This document shows, in pieces, positions 1-11,900 of a stretch of 64,000 bases of DNA; positions within the stretch are counted from its first letter, which is position 1; the number at the start of each line of letters is the position of its first letter. The stretch comes from Aquila chrysaetos chrysaetos. Taxonomy: Eukaryota; Chordata; Aves; Accipitriformes; Accipitridae. The stretch covers positions 10,868,001-10,932,000 of the forward strand of contig NC_044020.1 in NCBI RefSeq assembly GCF_900496995.4. The letters run 5' to 3'. A model generated the notes under the pieces. The model made no database searches. It saw only the letters and a program-made list of their open reading frames with translations, and was not told the DNA's origin. The translations under genes and the position numbers were made by a program.

Positions 1-692
1 TTTTCAAAACAAGGAGGTTGTTTTAAAACAAGATACAGGAAGTTATTAAAGTTATTGTAGAGGAAAAATATGTGTATCAATTAGGCATCTAAAAAAACCC
101 AGAAAATTCAACATATAGATAGTGCGTTATTATTTGGGAAGTACTATAGATTAACTTATCTGCAAAATATCTACCTACTTGCCTTGTTATCCTGGATACT
201 AATACCTGAGGTACATTTCTCATCTGATAAATGACTTAAATGGGAATGGCTGTCTTCTTTTTGTTTATTTTTTCGGGTTGATTATCTTTGCATTATTTTT
301 TCAGGATTTCCACATCCCTTGGGACCACTCCTTTAATTTTTTCCTCTCATTTAACAAGCATCTATACAAGCTCTGGTGGCTCTTTTTTCATTTAATGACT
401 TGCACTCTTCATGATCCATATGTTAGTAAATACCAACAATTTGTACAATGGCATTATGAATCCCATCTTAACATTCTCTGATAATCACAGCTACTTATTG
501 TGTAAGATATTTAGCTACATCAGCTTCTGACAGTGATCTGAATGATTCATATAGAACCAACAGAGGAAAAATGCAGAGAGCAAAACGGAAGAAAATAAAG
601 AAGAGAAATGACTGGCTTGACTAGTTTACCAGCCTGTGAGTATGCCACATTTGCAATCTTAGTCTAGGAGATATTTCAGTTCTGCTACTGAC
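1..692. other. Left edge: probable intron of copy 2
   Basis: AT-rich sequence downstream (minus sense) of the copy 2 exon 879-693. I looked for the exon that would carry the YYWPMAPE-like block of copy 1 and did not find it, so it should lie to the left of the window. I see nothing else here. Confidence 0.5.
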
Positions 693-879
693 CTTGAACC
701 AGCAATTTTGTGCAATAATTGCAAGGCATCCGAGACATGTAAACTTCACAGCCTTTCAGTGCATTAGGAAACCTTAACAGCACTTTTGGCACAGCATGAA
801 GTTCCTCTGTTGAGCAGCCCAGGGCAATAATCCTTTTTGGCTTGCTTGCTTCACAGACAACGATTCCAGTTTTGCAATA
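693..879 (-). CDS. Copy 2, first deaminase-module exon
   Basis: The acceptor is tgtgtatgcag|TAT and the donor CAAG|gtcagt; 187 nt, phase 0 in, 1 out. It encodes KTGIVVCE, then TEELHAVPK, then YMSRMPCNYC. The PCxxC motif is intact, but the catalytic Glu expected in H-A-E is replaced by Val. Confidence 0.82.
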
Positions 880-2042
880 CTGCATACACATACACAAATA
901 TATGTACACATATACAAATAAACGCATAACCATTCAGTGAATGACAGTCCATCCAGATTATGTGTACTTAAAGTAAGAGCAATCAAAGGATCCCACAGAA
1001 AAAGAATGGCATTTGTTGCAAAAGGGTAGGGATCAGTCTAGAAACATGCTAATTCTTGGGGATTTTCAGTCAGTTCTGGTGTGTCTACAGCACATAACTC
1101 AACTGTGGTATTCTACATCAACAGCGCAAATACTTTGACTGGAGTCCAGAAAGGGCTAAGAGGTAGATAGATCTTCGGAAAGTCTGTAAGTCTGTAAAAT
1201 CATGAAAAAAGTAGGGAGATGACTATCCTGATAGCTGGTCTACTGCAGACTACCAGAATGGGAGCAAGGAGTGACATGGTGTAGTTTCAAACAAATACCA
1301 ACACTATTCAAAGGATACTCACGGTAAGAACCACCAGCCATCTATGCAGCTTCAAAACCTCAAACAGCTTTGATTTACCATGAATTGTTAAGAGTCTAAG
1401 CATGCAATAGATTAAAATCCTAACTGTGGGACTGTGGCCCACAAGTGACCCACACTGGGGCAGAGACTATTCTGAGGGACCCATGCCAGGGCAGGGCCAG
1501 TAGAAAGCACGGAGGAGCAGAGGAAAACTGGGAAAAAGTACACAGGAGCTGCAGACAAACCACCACGCACACAGCCCCAACCTCCTGCACCACCTGTCAC
1601 CTCACTGAAAAAAATTGGGACCGACTGAGAGTAACCTACAGTGAAAACAAGGGAAGTTGAGACTAGGAAGGTGGGAGGGAAGGTGTTAGGCTTAAGTTCA
1701 ACCTGGGAAAAAATGGAGGAAGGATGTTTACTTTGGTGTTTAACTCCTTATATTCTCTTTTTTTTCCTCAATACCCAATTCAGGAAATAGAAGGTTGTAT
1801 TTATTGGCAATAAATTCAATTAAGTAAAAATTCCGCAAGTTAAGATCATTTTGTCCACAACGCCACGTCAGTAAATTTTAAATCAAGATGCTATTTGACA
1901 CAGGCTTTTTTAGCCTTGCTAACAATGAATATGCTTGAGTTGACTTAACTCACACGTTTCTGTGATTCACTTGGTGAATTTTCCATATGTAGTGCTAAAA
2001 AGATGCACAAGTCTTCTTTCTTCAGGTGTGGAACAGGAGGAC
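693..2042 (-). CDS. CDADC1-like double-deaminase gene, copy 2 (partial, runs off left edge)
   Basis: Two exons are visible, 2042-1954 (89 nt) and 879-693 (187 nt). They join in phase 0 and leave a phase-1 end pointing off the left edge. Exon one encodes an LKKEDLCIFLALHMENSP stretch; exon two encodes the first deaminase-fold module, with KTGIVVCE, LHAV and SRMPCNYC. Human CDADC1 has the matching order (RTGLVVV, LHAG, SRKPCSAC). The module keeps the PCxxC zinc ligands and the His but has no Glu after HA, so by itself it is probably not catalytic, as in CDADC1 domain 1. Exon lengths and phases match copy 1 (187 nt in both for this module), which shows tandem duplication. By my hand alignment 28 of 62 residues agree with copy 1, so the duplication is old. 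No start codon exon was found; the next exon was not found in 1-692 and should lie to the left. Substrate is unknown. Confidence 0.78.
1954..2042 (-). CDS. Copy 2, N-terminal helical exon
   Basis: The acceptor follows a long pyrimidine tract (ttctttctttctag) and the donor is CGT|gtgagt. Phase is 1 in, 0 out, exactly as in the copy 1 exon 15092-14995. The product contains LKKEDLCIFLALHMENSP, against LEKKDLCMFLARLMEESP in copy 1. It is three codons shorter than the copy 1 exon. Confidence 0.78.
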
Positions 2043-2843
2043 CTAGAAAGAAAGAAAGAAAGGACAGAAGAGCTAATCAAAACAGTCTTGGTGGAAAAGT
2101 AGGTAATGTCATAAAATTAGTAAATAATTACTGGTAATGAGATAGAAATTATAATTATCTAGCTCTCCAGTCCTAGGTGAAAAGTTGGGAAAAAGGGTTA
2201 TAAATTCTATGCATGTTGAATTAAAGAACTGTTTCTTAACAATGTATCAGAGCTCGATGAGCCAGTTACCCTGTAAAGAGCCTTATCTTTGCACTTTACC
2301 CATCAGCACATCCATTTATGCCTGCCAGTCCTCTGAGACAAATGTTAATGATCATCCCAGGAGCTTTTGCTTGACAGAGCGCAGAGGTATAGTGGATCTC
2401 TTTTATTCCTGTTGAGTTTTTTTTTTAATGCTATCTACTCTTTTCTGTTGGCATAGGGAATGATTTCTATTGACTTCAAGAGGGAAGAAACAGTTCCAAT
2501 ATCTGGAACAGCCAATTCTATTCCCCTATGTCATACCCTTCTTCAAAACTGATCTCTTTCAACTATCATAGTACAAAACCTTCCCCTTTTATGTTATATT
2601 TTTTGCTAGGATTTCAATAGCATTAGGTAAGACTGGGGCGGGGCGGGGGGAAGATATAATTATGTTTACTTAAAGTAAAATGAAAACAAACATGCTGCCA
2701 GAGAGATATGTCAGAAGTTCGTGCATCAGCTCTCTGTGCTGTGTAATATCCACTCACTGTTTTCAGGACAATTACATTTATTTAACCCTCTTTAAGGAAA
2801 TGAGATTAGGGAAACCAAAAACTGACAATTAGCGAAAAGTTTA
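2043..2843. other. Spacer between the tandem deaminase genes
   Basis: This 800-base stretch separates the stop codon of copy 1 from the first recognised exon of copy 2. It holds the presumed 3' UTR of copy 1, a GC-run near 2636-2650 and the pyrimidine tract of the copy 2 acceptor. No CpG island, obvious promoter or phase-1 start exon for copy 2 is seen. Confidence 0.5.
2777..2782 (-). terminator. Candidate poly(A) signal of copy 1
   Basis: AATAAA on the minus strand, about 62 bases past the stop codon of the terminal exon. It fits a short 3' UTR and is the first canonical signal downstream. Confidence 0.4.
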
Positions 2844-2914
2844 CTAAATTGATTTCACTTTGCCTTCATTGTCCATTCCTGCTGTTCCTCCATTGTCTTT
2901 GGAATCACTGGGTA
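2844..2914 (-). CDS. Copy 1, terminal coding exon
   Basis: Acceptor tctattccag|TACCC, phase 1 in. It encodes a short polar tail, PSDSKDNGGTAGMDNEGK then VKSI and a TAG stop. No similarity to the CDADC1 tail is recognised. Confidence 0.58.
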
Positions 2915-5900
2915 CTGGAATAGAGGAAAAAAAAAAGGTTGGATTAGGAATAATACATAAAAAGACTTTACATGAAGTGTAGCAGTGTATCAGCCCTCCT
3001 CCTCTCATTATCAACACTGACAGACTATCCACTGTGAGCTGGGCATCTCAGAAGCCACAACTGGTTTAGGACAATGTTTGACAGTCAGGACATCAAAGTC
3101 CAGGCTCTGATATTTTATTCAGAGAGAAACTATATTCAAATGAATGGGAATTGCCCAAATATAAAATAGTTAACTAAATCTCACGTAGAAATAAATATGG
3201 CTCCCCAATGGTGGTGGTAGTGACAAGGGGGTTGGGTTGGGTTGGGTTTTTCTTGCTGGCATTTTTTAGAAGTTTGAATTCCACCTTTTTAACCTACAAA
3301 ACCATAATGCTCTCCTCACGTACAGAATAGCCAATCCCTACACTGTCTCCTCTCCCCCTTTGCTTTCACACGCAGGACTGCCTCTTCTTGTCTTTGATAC
3401 TGAGTCTCTGCTGCTTCATTTCCGTCATCCTGTCATCCTCCTTAAGCAAACTTCATCATCCTGGTTCTCACTCTTCCCATCGGTTTGATTTCATTCTACT
3501 GCAAATATACACTGTTCTCCTCAATTTTAAAACAATCTATCCCTTACTCCTCTTCAGTTACTTAGTTTTCCCCAACTTACTTGTCCATTGTATCTTCACA
3601 CTCCATGAAGATGTGATCAGCAACTTTTTTTGAGTTTCTATCTTCTAATTTCAGTTTTGTTCCAATTCCTGATTTGATTTCAAATCTCTATTCTCCCTCA
3701 GTAAGAGCAATGGTGCTTTGGCTTACAAATCATTAAGGTTTCAAATTTTTTGTTCAGTTCTAAGTTTGGTTTTGCTTAAACCAAGCAAGAAGTATACAAG
3801 ATTTTGTGAATTCTCAAAATGTTGTGCAGTGCTCTTAAAAATTTCTTTTTACTGGTTGTCTAGTCTAAATAAAATTATAAGTTATTTAAGAAAATTTCAG
3901 TGTTAATGACATTATTCTGTGGTAGGTGACCTGACTCCCTAACTGGCATAACTCAGAACAGCATAAAGCCAGTGGCATGGGGAGAAGACTCAAGCCCAGT
4001 ACCTCCAAAGATTTGGATATATTCATTTAAGGCTAGAAGAAATTCACAGAAAAGGCTTGAAATAAGAAAACTATCATGAAGGATGCTGACTGGTCATTTG
4101 GGGAAAATAAAAAAAATAATGACTAAGAGAGAGAGCAGAAACCATTAACCCCAGAAACTTGCTATGTTACTTCTCTGTCTTTTCAACTGTAACCAGTTAT
4201 GGGGTCTGGCCACCTACAGACCTCAAGGGCAACATTTCTGTATAATTCTGTCTTCTGCATATTCAGAAGTATTGTGGCAGAAGAGGAATCTGCAGGGTCC
4301 AGATATTTATAAGGTATAGTTCCAAAGGAAGGTTGGAACAAGCAGAACTAATTTAAGGGTAACTCAATTCAACTTATAGTAATTATATGCAATTTATAAC
4401 CAGATTTTTTTGTATTTATTACATGCTGGAAAAAGGGCTTTAAAGAAAAATACTCAGTAACATACCATGCTTCTAAATTTAAACACCGAGTAATACCAAA
4501 AGGCAGCAAATGGAACAGTACAAAAGGACAAGGAAATGAATCTTAACCGTACCTGCTGTAAGTTGAGTTTCGCACTGTTCCCACTGGAAAAAAAACCAAA
4601 CAAGCAAAACCCCAATAAATTTATTTAAAGCATACGTGGACATTTATTTAGTACTTTCCACAATTTGTCTGCTCAAATCTGTCATTATATCTAACAGCTA
4701 TTAATCTATCTACCATGAAGATTTCTTGGACCATTGGACAAACATGGGTCCTCGAAGTCATTCTTGTCTATTCCAGTTCTAAAGCACTTGTTCTATAAAG
4801 GAAGATAAAAGTCGATTACATAGCCTACTCTCCTCTTAAGCATTACCCAGTTCATCAGTAGTCTTGTGTGTCCCAGTTCCCTCTTTTCCCAACTCAGACA
4901 GCTAACCTCCATCAGAGGCATCTAACGGATCTTGAAAAGTGAAACAATATTTTTCTACATCATCTGCTTCCACTTCTGACATGCCTTCTACCTGCTGAAT
5001 TATTTTTTATTATATCTGGGAATGACTGGCTCCCAAAACTACTGATGAATTTCAAAATAATGACTGAAAAGCTCTGATGTGTATACGCAGGTGAATACAT
5101 ATTTACATATCATCAAATGGTTCACGAATACTCAATGTATTTTAATGAACTTTCCATCTAATGAATATGTTCTCAAAAACAACAGAAAAAAACCCCAAAC
5201 AAATAAACAAGGCAAACCAGAAGGATGACACATATCAAAGCAAACTATTCCATGCTTTTATTAAATGAATGTTGAAAAATACTTTTTAGTAATACAACCC
5301 TGAGTCTAATCTTCAATATGCAAACCTACCTCATGATAGTCAAAGTTTTTCTTTAAATCATGTAGATGATCCTGAAAGAAAAAAGAAACTTAAAAGCAAA
5401 CAAATAAACCAGGCACTAGCAGATTCACTGAGGTTGGAAGCCACCTCTGGAGGTCTCCAGTCCAGAGCCCCTGCTCGAGGCAGGGTGAACTGGAGCAGAT
5501 CTTTTGGGGCCATGTCCACTCAGGTTTTGAGTATCTCCAAGGATGGGGGCTTCACAACCTCTCTGGGCAACCTGTTCCAGCGCTCATCACCCTCACAGAA
5601 AAACAGCTTTTTCTTACATTTTAGTGGAATTTCCTGTATTTCAAATTGTGCCCAGTGCCTCTTGTCCCATCACTGGGCACCACTGAGAAGGGTCTGGCTC
5701 TGTCTTCTTTACTTCCTCCCATCAGGTGTTTATACACATGGATAAGATCCCACCTGAGCTTTCCCTTCTCCAGGCTGATCAGTTTCAGCTCTCTCAGCCT
5801 CTTCTCATATGAGGAATGCTCCCATCACTTAACCATCTTCATGGCCTTTAGCAGGACTCGCTCTCATACGTCCCTATTTTTCTCATACCAGGGAGGCCAG

Positions 5901-8900
5901 AACTAGACACACCATTCCAACTACGGCATCACCAGCGCTGAGCAGAAGACAAGGATCACCCCCCTCAACCTGCTGGCAATGCCCTGCCTAACGCAGCCCA
6001 GGAGGCAGTTGGCCTTTGCCTCAAGGGCACATTGCTGCATCCTGGTCAACCTAACCACCAGGGCCACCGGGTCCTTTTCTGCAAAGCTGCTTTCCAGTTG
6101 GTCAGCCCCAGCCTGTACTGGGGCATGGGATTATTCCTCCCCAGGTGTACAGGCTTTGCACCTCCCTTTGTTGAACTTCATGAGATTCCTGTTTTGCCAT
6201 TTCTTCAACCTGTTGAGGTCCCTCTGAATCAACCATCTGGTGTAGCAACCACTTCTCTTAGTTTTGGATCATCTACATACTTCCCGAGGGGGCACTTTGA
6301 CTCATCATCCAGGTCATTAATGACAATATTAAACAGGTTTGGTCCCATTATCCACCCCAGGGGTACACCACTAGGGACTGGACTCCAGCTGGACTTTGTG
6401 CTGCTGATCACAACCCTCTGAGTCTGGCAGTTCAGGTAGTTGTCAATCCCCCTCACCGTTCACTTATCTTGTCCATACTTCATCAGTTTGTCCATGAGGA
6501 TGCTGTGGGAGACAGTGTTGCAGGTCTTGTTAAAGTCAAGATGAAAAACATCTACTGCTCCCTACTCATCCACCAAGCCAGTCATCTCATCACAAAAGGA
6601 TGTCAGGTTAGTCAGGCATGTTTTCGCCTTCATAAATCCATGCTAACTACTCCCAGTCACCTTCTTGACAGGTCCCGTGGTCTCGTATACATCCAAATTC
6701 TTTAAATATTCCATAACCACATTCTGCTCTGCTGAGGGTAAATCTTCATTGCTCCACATCTTTCCACCGGTCTTAGGCACATGGGATTCCTGAGGGCAAA
6801 TCTTGGCAGTAAAAACCAAGGCAAAGAAGACTTTGAATACCTTGGCCATGGTTGTCTTTATAAGGGGTAGAATTTAATCTCGAACATGGGAATTAACTGG
6901 ATACTTGGGCCTGAACCAAAACTGAGACCTTTTCCATCAGAAAGATTTTTCCAAAGCCATACACAAATTATTTGATTTAAAATACATCCGAGTAAATCCT
7001 GTTAAGTAATTTTGGGACTTCCCTGAAAGGAATAGTACCACTTTGCAAACTTAGAAAATACTTGTTCTTTCCACTAAAGGGAGGGTGATATCTTGTGATG
7101 AATCTGAAAATACCAGACCTGTAAACAGTGAAGCCAAACTCATCAGGCACTTCAAATATGAGAATGTAAGACTTAAAAAGAAGACTGTTGCGTTTACCCC
7201 AAGGGATTAAAAGTTAAGTGCGTGCAACGCAGGACAGAGGTACTCCTTCATATCCGAGGTCTTAATGAAGCATGCCACAGCTCCCCTCAGCATCTATGCC
7301 CAGGTTTCCTGCATAGAGCAACCAAGACACATATCCAGGTCTCACCATCATAAAAGTTCAGGCACAACCAGAATAAGCATCCAGATGCAAAATCAGGGAG
7401 CACTCCAGAGCTCTGCCATATAGATATAGCTAAACAGGAGGCTGGACTTCCCCAGTGCAAGATCCTAAAATATATAATTTGTTCCTTTCCTGACTTCAGA
7501 AGCATTTGAGTGTAAAGATTTCCAAGGCAGAAAGCAAGCCATGAGATTTCAGCTGTATATGAGCACAAAGAATGAAGCACCTCCTAGGTGATGATCTGCT
7601 ACAGTTCCTCTCCTACACAGAAGGGTAAAAACTGATATGTTTGTCTGTAAGTCAACTATAAATAAACTGACCCTCCTGCCCCCAAACATATAATTACATT
7701 ATGACAATAAATAAATAATATTACATAAGCATACTTCTCCACTTTGTTTGGACGATTCTTTTACACAATGAATTGTCTTGATCTTCACATGCTTCAAAAG
7801 GTTCTGACAGTCATGACAGGGAGGTTTGGTGCAGTAAAGAACATCACTCTCTTCTATTTTGGGCTTTGATCTGAAAAATATATGTATTTGCACAATTAAT
7901 TAATTTTCTGCAAAACTAAAACTAAACACAATGTTTACATTTCTTTAAAATAATACCAGTATTTTCATTGAAGACTATTATTTCTAATTAGATTACTCTC
8001 TATCTCCTCCTCCAAGTTTCCTATTTGATCTTGATTTTCCCTTCAAATAGCTGATCTTTCTTGCTTCCTCTACTTCTGTGTATATAAAAGTGCTACCATT
8101 ATGAGTCATATGGTTTTACAGACTAACAATTCTCCAGATATTGACAGCTAGAGTCTTAAGGGCTCTGGCTGACTTGACACTACTCTTGCTAGCCTAAGGA
8201 CCGCCAAAAAAGACTGCCAGGCAGAATGCTGCAGACTGTATCTTTCAAAAACTGCTTAGGGCTTCATCACAACGAGACTGGGTGATTATTTTGGCAGTGT
8301 ACAAGGTGGTACCACACCTTTCTGGGGGTGGAGGAGAGGAAACGCCCATATTAAAATGTTGTTTATAAGCTCAGAGCTGTAAAATGTTAAGTCTTTGAAA
8401 CTGGATTACCGGGTGAAGAACAGATGGAAAGGTCAAAGAGAAAATCGTCGTTCGTCACTGACTTATTCACACTACACACTATTCACATCTATTGTCACAA
8501 AGAATGCTTGCAAAGTCACTCCATTACTAGATTTGTAACAATAACCTGTATAGAAGAACATTTGCTTCAGCATGGAGAACAACTTCCCGTTTTGCAAGTC
8601 CAGTCTTTCGGTTTTTTCTCCCCGCACAGGGCAAGTTTGCATATAATATGCCAATGGGGTATCCATTATAACCTGCCCCAAACTGTCAAAAAAAACCAAA
8701 TGAAATAAAATAATCAAAATCTAACAGACCCTTCCAAACATCAGCAACATTTTAACCATCTACTAATACAGCTTCATAAACCTAAATATATGCTGTCTAT
8801 GTATTTCTAGGTACATATATCTTCAAAGTTTTTATAGCTATTTATATTAGATTTTTAATCAGCTTTAACACTTTGCCACGAGCATCTTACCACCCTATCA

Positions 8901-11900
8901 TGTTAACCCTTTCAACACAGTCAAGAGCTAATTTTGCTTTTGCACCCAGTGAGGTCATTGTTCTCCATTAATTTCATCATCATCTCTCTACCTTTGCAAG
9001 CAACTTAGGATCCTCCTTTTTAGTGGGTCTCAGGGATTTTTTTTTTTAAAGTTAAATGATAAAATATTATCATCACTATTAGCATATTTATTATGGGAGA
9101 ATGTGTTCATGAGGGAAATTCATCTCCCTTAACTTCTTTACATGTCTACACCTGAACTAGTCACCCTAGACTCCCTTCATATTCAAGGGAGCAAGCTAGG
9201 TCTACCTGGCCTATTCCAGACTCTGGATTGGGATGAATGACACTCTAGATCTCCACCGGCTATAAACAGGAACCAGGGCCAATAGCTCAGAAGTAGGCAT
9301 CTACACTGCAGATGTGCAACCCTTGGAGCATCAAACAGAAATTTTGCAAGTGTTGGAGAATTCAATCTACTTACAAAATATCCATCCTGACTGTAGAGTG
9401 TACACCCCACACCTCGGTTTGGATCATCTTTTAAGAGAGAGAAAGATTTTCATGTCACTTAAAAACATACTTTTTTCGTACTTAAAAACATATTTTACAG
9501 ATTAACATGCTTTAGTGCTTTAATGATATGGAAACAGAAGGCATAAGTGACTGCTTGTATGTTGAAAGAATCCCTCCATGCATATACATTATCCAATTCT
9601 AGACAGATACCCATACACAGTAACACAATGAGGCATAACTACTATCAAGTACAACCAATGTCAGATTTCAGAAGAACACAACAACTTAAAATCTGACTCA
9701 AGGTACTTACTAATTGCAGAGTATTAACTTGATACAAAATCCTGATAACAGAACATAAAAGGTTATAAATACACCAAGATCCTCCATTGAGGATCTTTGC
9801 TGCTTCGCTAGAAGTCCACCTAGGGACATTAACAACATACTAAGAATGTTTAAATTTATATATATAATATTGTTTCCCCCCTCCAAAATGGATGAGGTGA
9901 TACAATATTATTTTCTATGTTTCTATAATACATGTTTCCCTCTTCTGCTTTAGGTTTAAATTCCGTATTGCAACAAACATTATAAATAATAACATTAAAC
10001 ATTAGTGTAACAAATACATTAATGAAAAATATTTTAGCAGTTATGTTAGGAAAGCATGCCAATTTCTCTTAAACCCACATATGTTGTGAAATATTTACTC
10101 TTTGCACTAGCTGAATGAATCAATGGGAATAATAAAAAATAAATATACAGTAATTAATTCTTCATATTTGGTTACTATTCTTTATATAGTCTCACCATAA
10201 CTTACCAGATCTTGCTGCTAAAAAATAACAAAGCTGCAATGCATGTCGATGAACATTTTCCTTCGGTTCTTTTTTCTCAAGTTGGGAACATTCCAGTAAA
10301 AAATCATAGCAACGAAAAGCATTTTCCATCCGTTTGAGACATGTATCTTTGCAGCTATGTATGTTAAACAGCGAACAATATTTTTCAAAGTCTTCAGTTT
10401 GACAATCAAGCAACTTAAAATTTCTGTTCAGCTGTCCTTTGCATCGTATTTTTTTTGCAATCATTTTCACAGTTTCAAAGCTCGTCATGGGTAAGAGCAC
10501 ACTGCTACTTATATGACTTCTGAGAAACATATGATCAGCTCGTTGAGTATCTTCCTTAACCACTGAATAATCTCCCTTTTTTTCAGGAGCCATTGGCCAG
10601 TAATAGACTGAAGAAACTGAACCTAGAAACAAACACTGAAAGTCACTTAAAGTGCCATACAGTTGGGTGGGACATTCAATTCACATGGTTTTTGTCTGAA
10701 ATGTGTTGAATTTTCCATTGCATTGCAGTTCTGTGTATACACTGGAGTCCAAAGCCTATATAGCTACCCACAGGCTTAAACCACTCCCATTGCAATGGGA
10801 TCTGAATTGAATATAGAACTATTGCGACAACTGGTACTTCACTTTTATAAATGACCTCCCATAGTTTGCCGATCCTTTCCCAAGCAAGCAGTTTCACTTA
10901 TTTCCAAGAGACTAACTGCATAAAAAACGATTACTTGACTAAGGAGGGATTTATTGGACTGAGCCATGTACAACATTTTTCTAGACATGATGTTTAGTGG
11001 GTCATTTATAGACTTCTTATTCAGGTAGAACTGCAGTTAACACAGATTGATTAAAAATGTATTATATACCTTGAATGAGGAATGTGGTACAAGTTGTGCA
11101 TGGTTTCCTGGACAAATACACAGTGCAGTCACGCAAAGAAGAGGGAAGACACCGAGTGATTTGTTGTACAGCATGCAAACCATTTCTGGAGAAACTCATA
11201 ACTATGATTTTGTGTACTTTGTCTGATTCGCATATTACAATCCCAGTCTTATTGAACTGAAGAGAAAAAAAAAGAAAGCTTATTTTTCACAGCAGATTTG
11301 ATTTTACAAGCATGCATGCTTTATACAGATTCAAAAACATGCTATAGGTTTTGCCACATTGTATTACATATAACTGCTCTTTAGTCCTATAATTTTTAGA
11401 TCACAACTTCTCTTTATGAAAAGTTAATGTAAATTTAGTATTAATTGATTTTTTTCTGTGCCTTCATTCTCAAGAAATCCAGTGTTGTTCCAATTAAGAG
11501 ACACATGAAACCAAAACTGGAATCAATCAAAGATCAAACTATAGATTTCTAAAACAATCTCAGAAGTATTTGTTTCTTTTAGCCAAATTTTTCCAAGAAT
11601 ATACGCGCACACACACACACACACATAGGTGTGTGTATATATATATGGGTTCTTTATAAACACTATATTAGATGTGGTAGGGAAAAAAAGAAGACAATGG
11701 TATTAAAGTTAATAATGAGTGTCCAGGTTCTTTTAATCTTCTGTACATTCATGTAATGGCAGGTATTCTAATGCCCACTGTTGCTACAATAGTGCGAAAA
11801 GTAAATTATGCTGTCACTGGATACAGCCCCCCTACAAGGCTGGTAGATGCACTACATGGTAACAAACTAGAATCACAGAGTAACTTAGATTTGAAATGGA

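Noticed and set aside
3227..3249. Telomere-like GGGTT repeat
   Set aside because: Too short, and the unit is not TTAGGG; ordinary simple repeat.
6229..6849. Minus-strand frames with reverse-transcriptase words
   Set aside because: Part of a decayed CR1 LINE, not a host gene.
9700..9835. Candidate exon with good splice sites (ccctag acceptor, gtaagt donor)
   Set aside because: Phase does not fit the neighbours. The exon 9427-9375, which encodes the GVG strand, fits both sides.
10192..10632. Treating this frame as a single-exon gene
   Set aside because: It is the 417-nt inter-module exon of deaminase copy 1, with splice sites at both ends.
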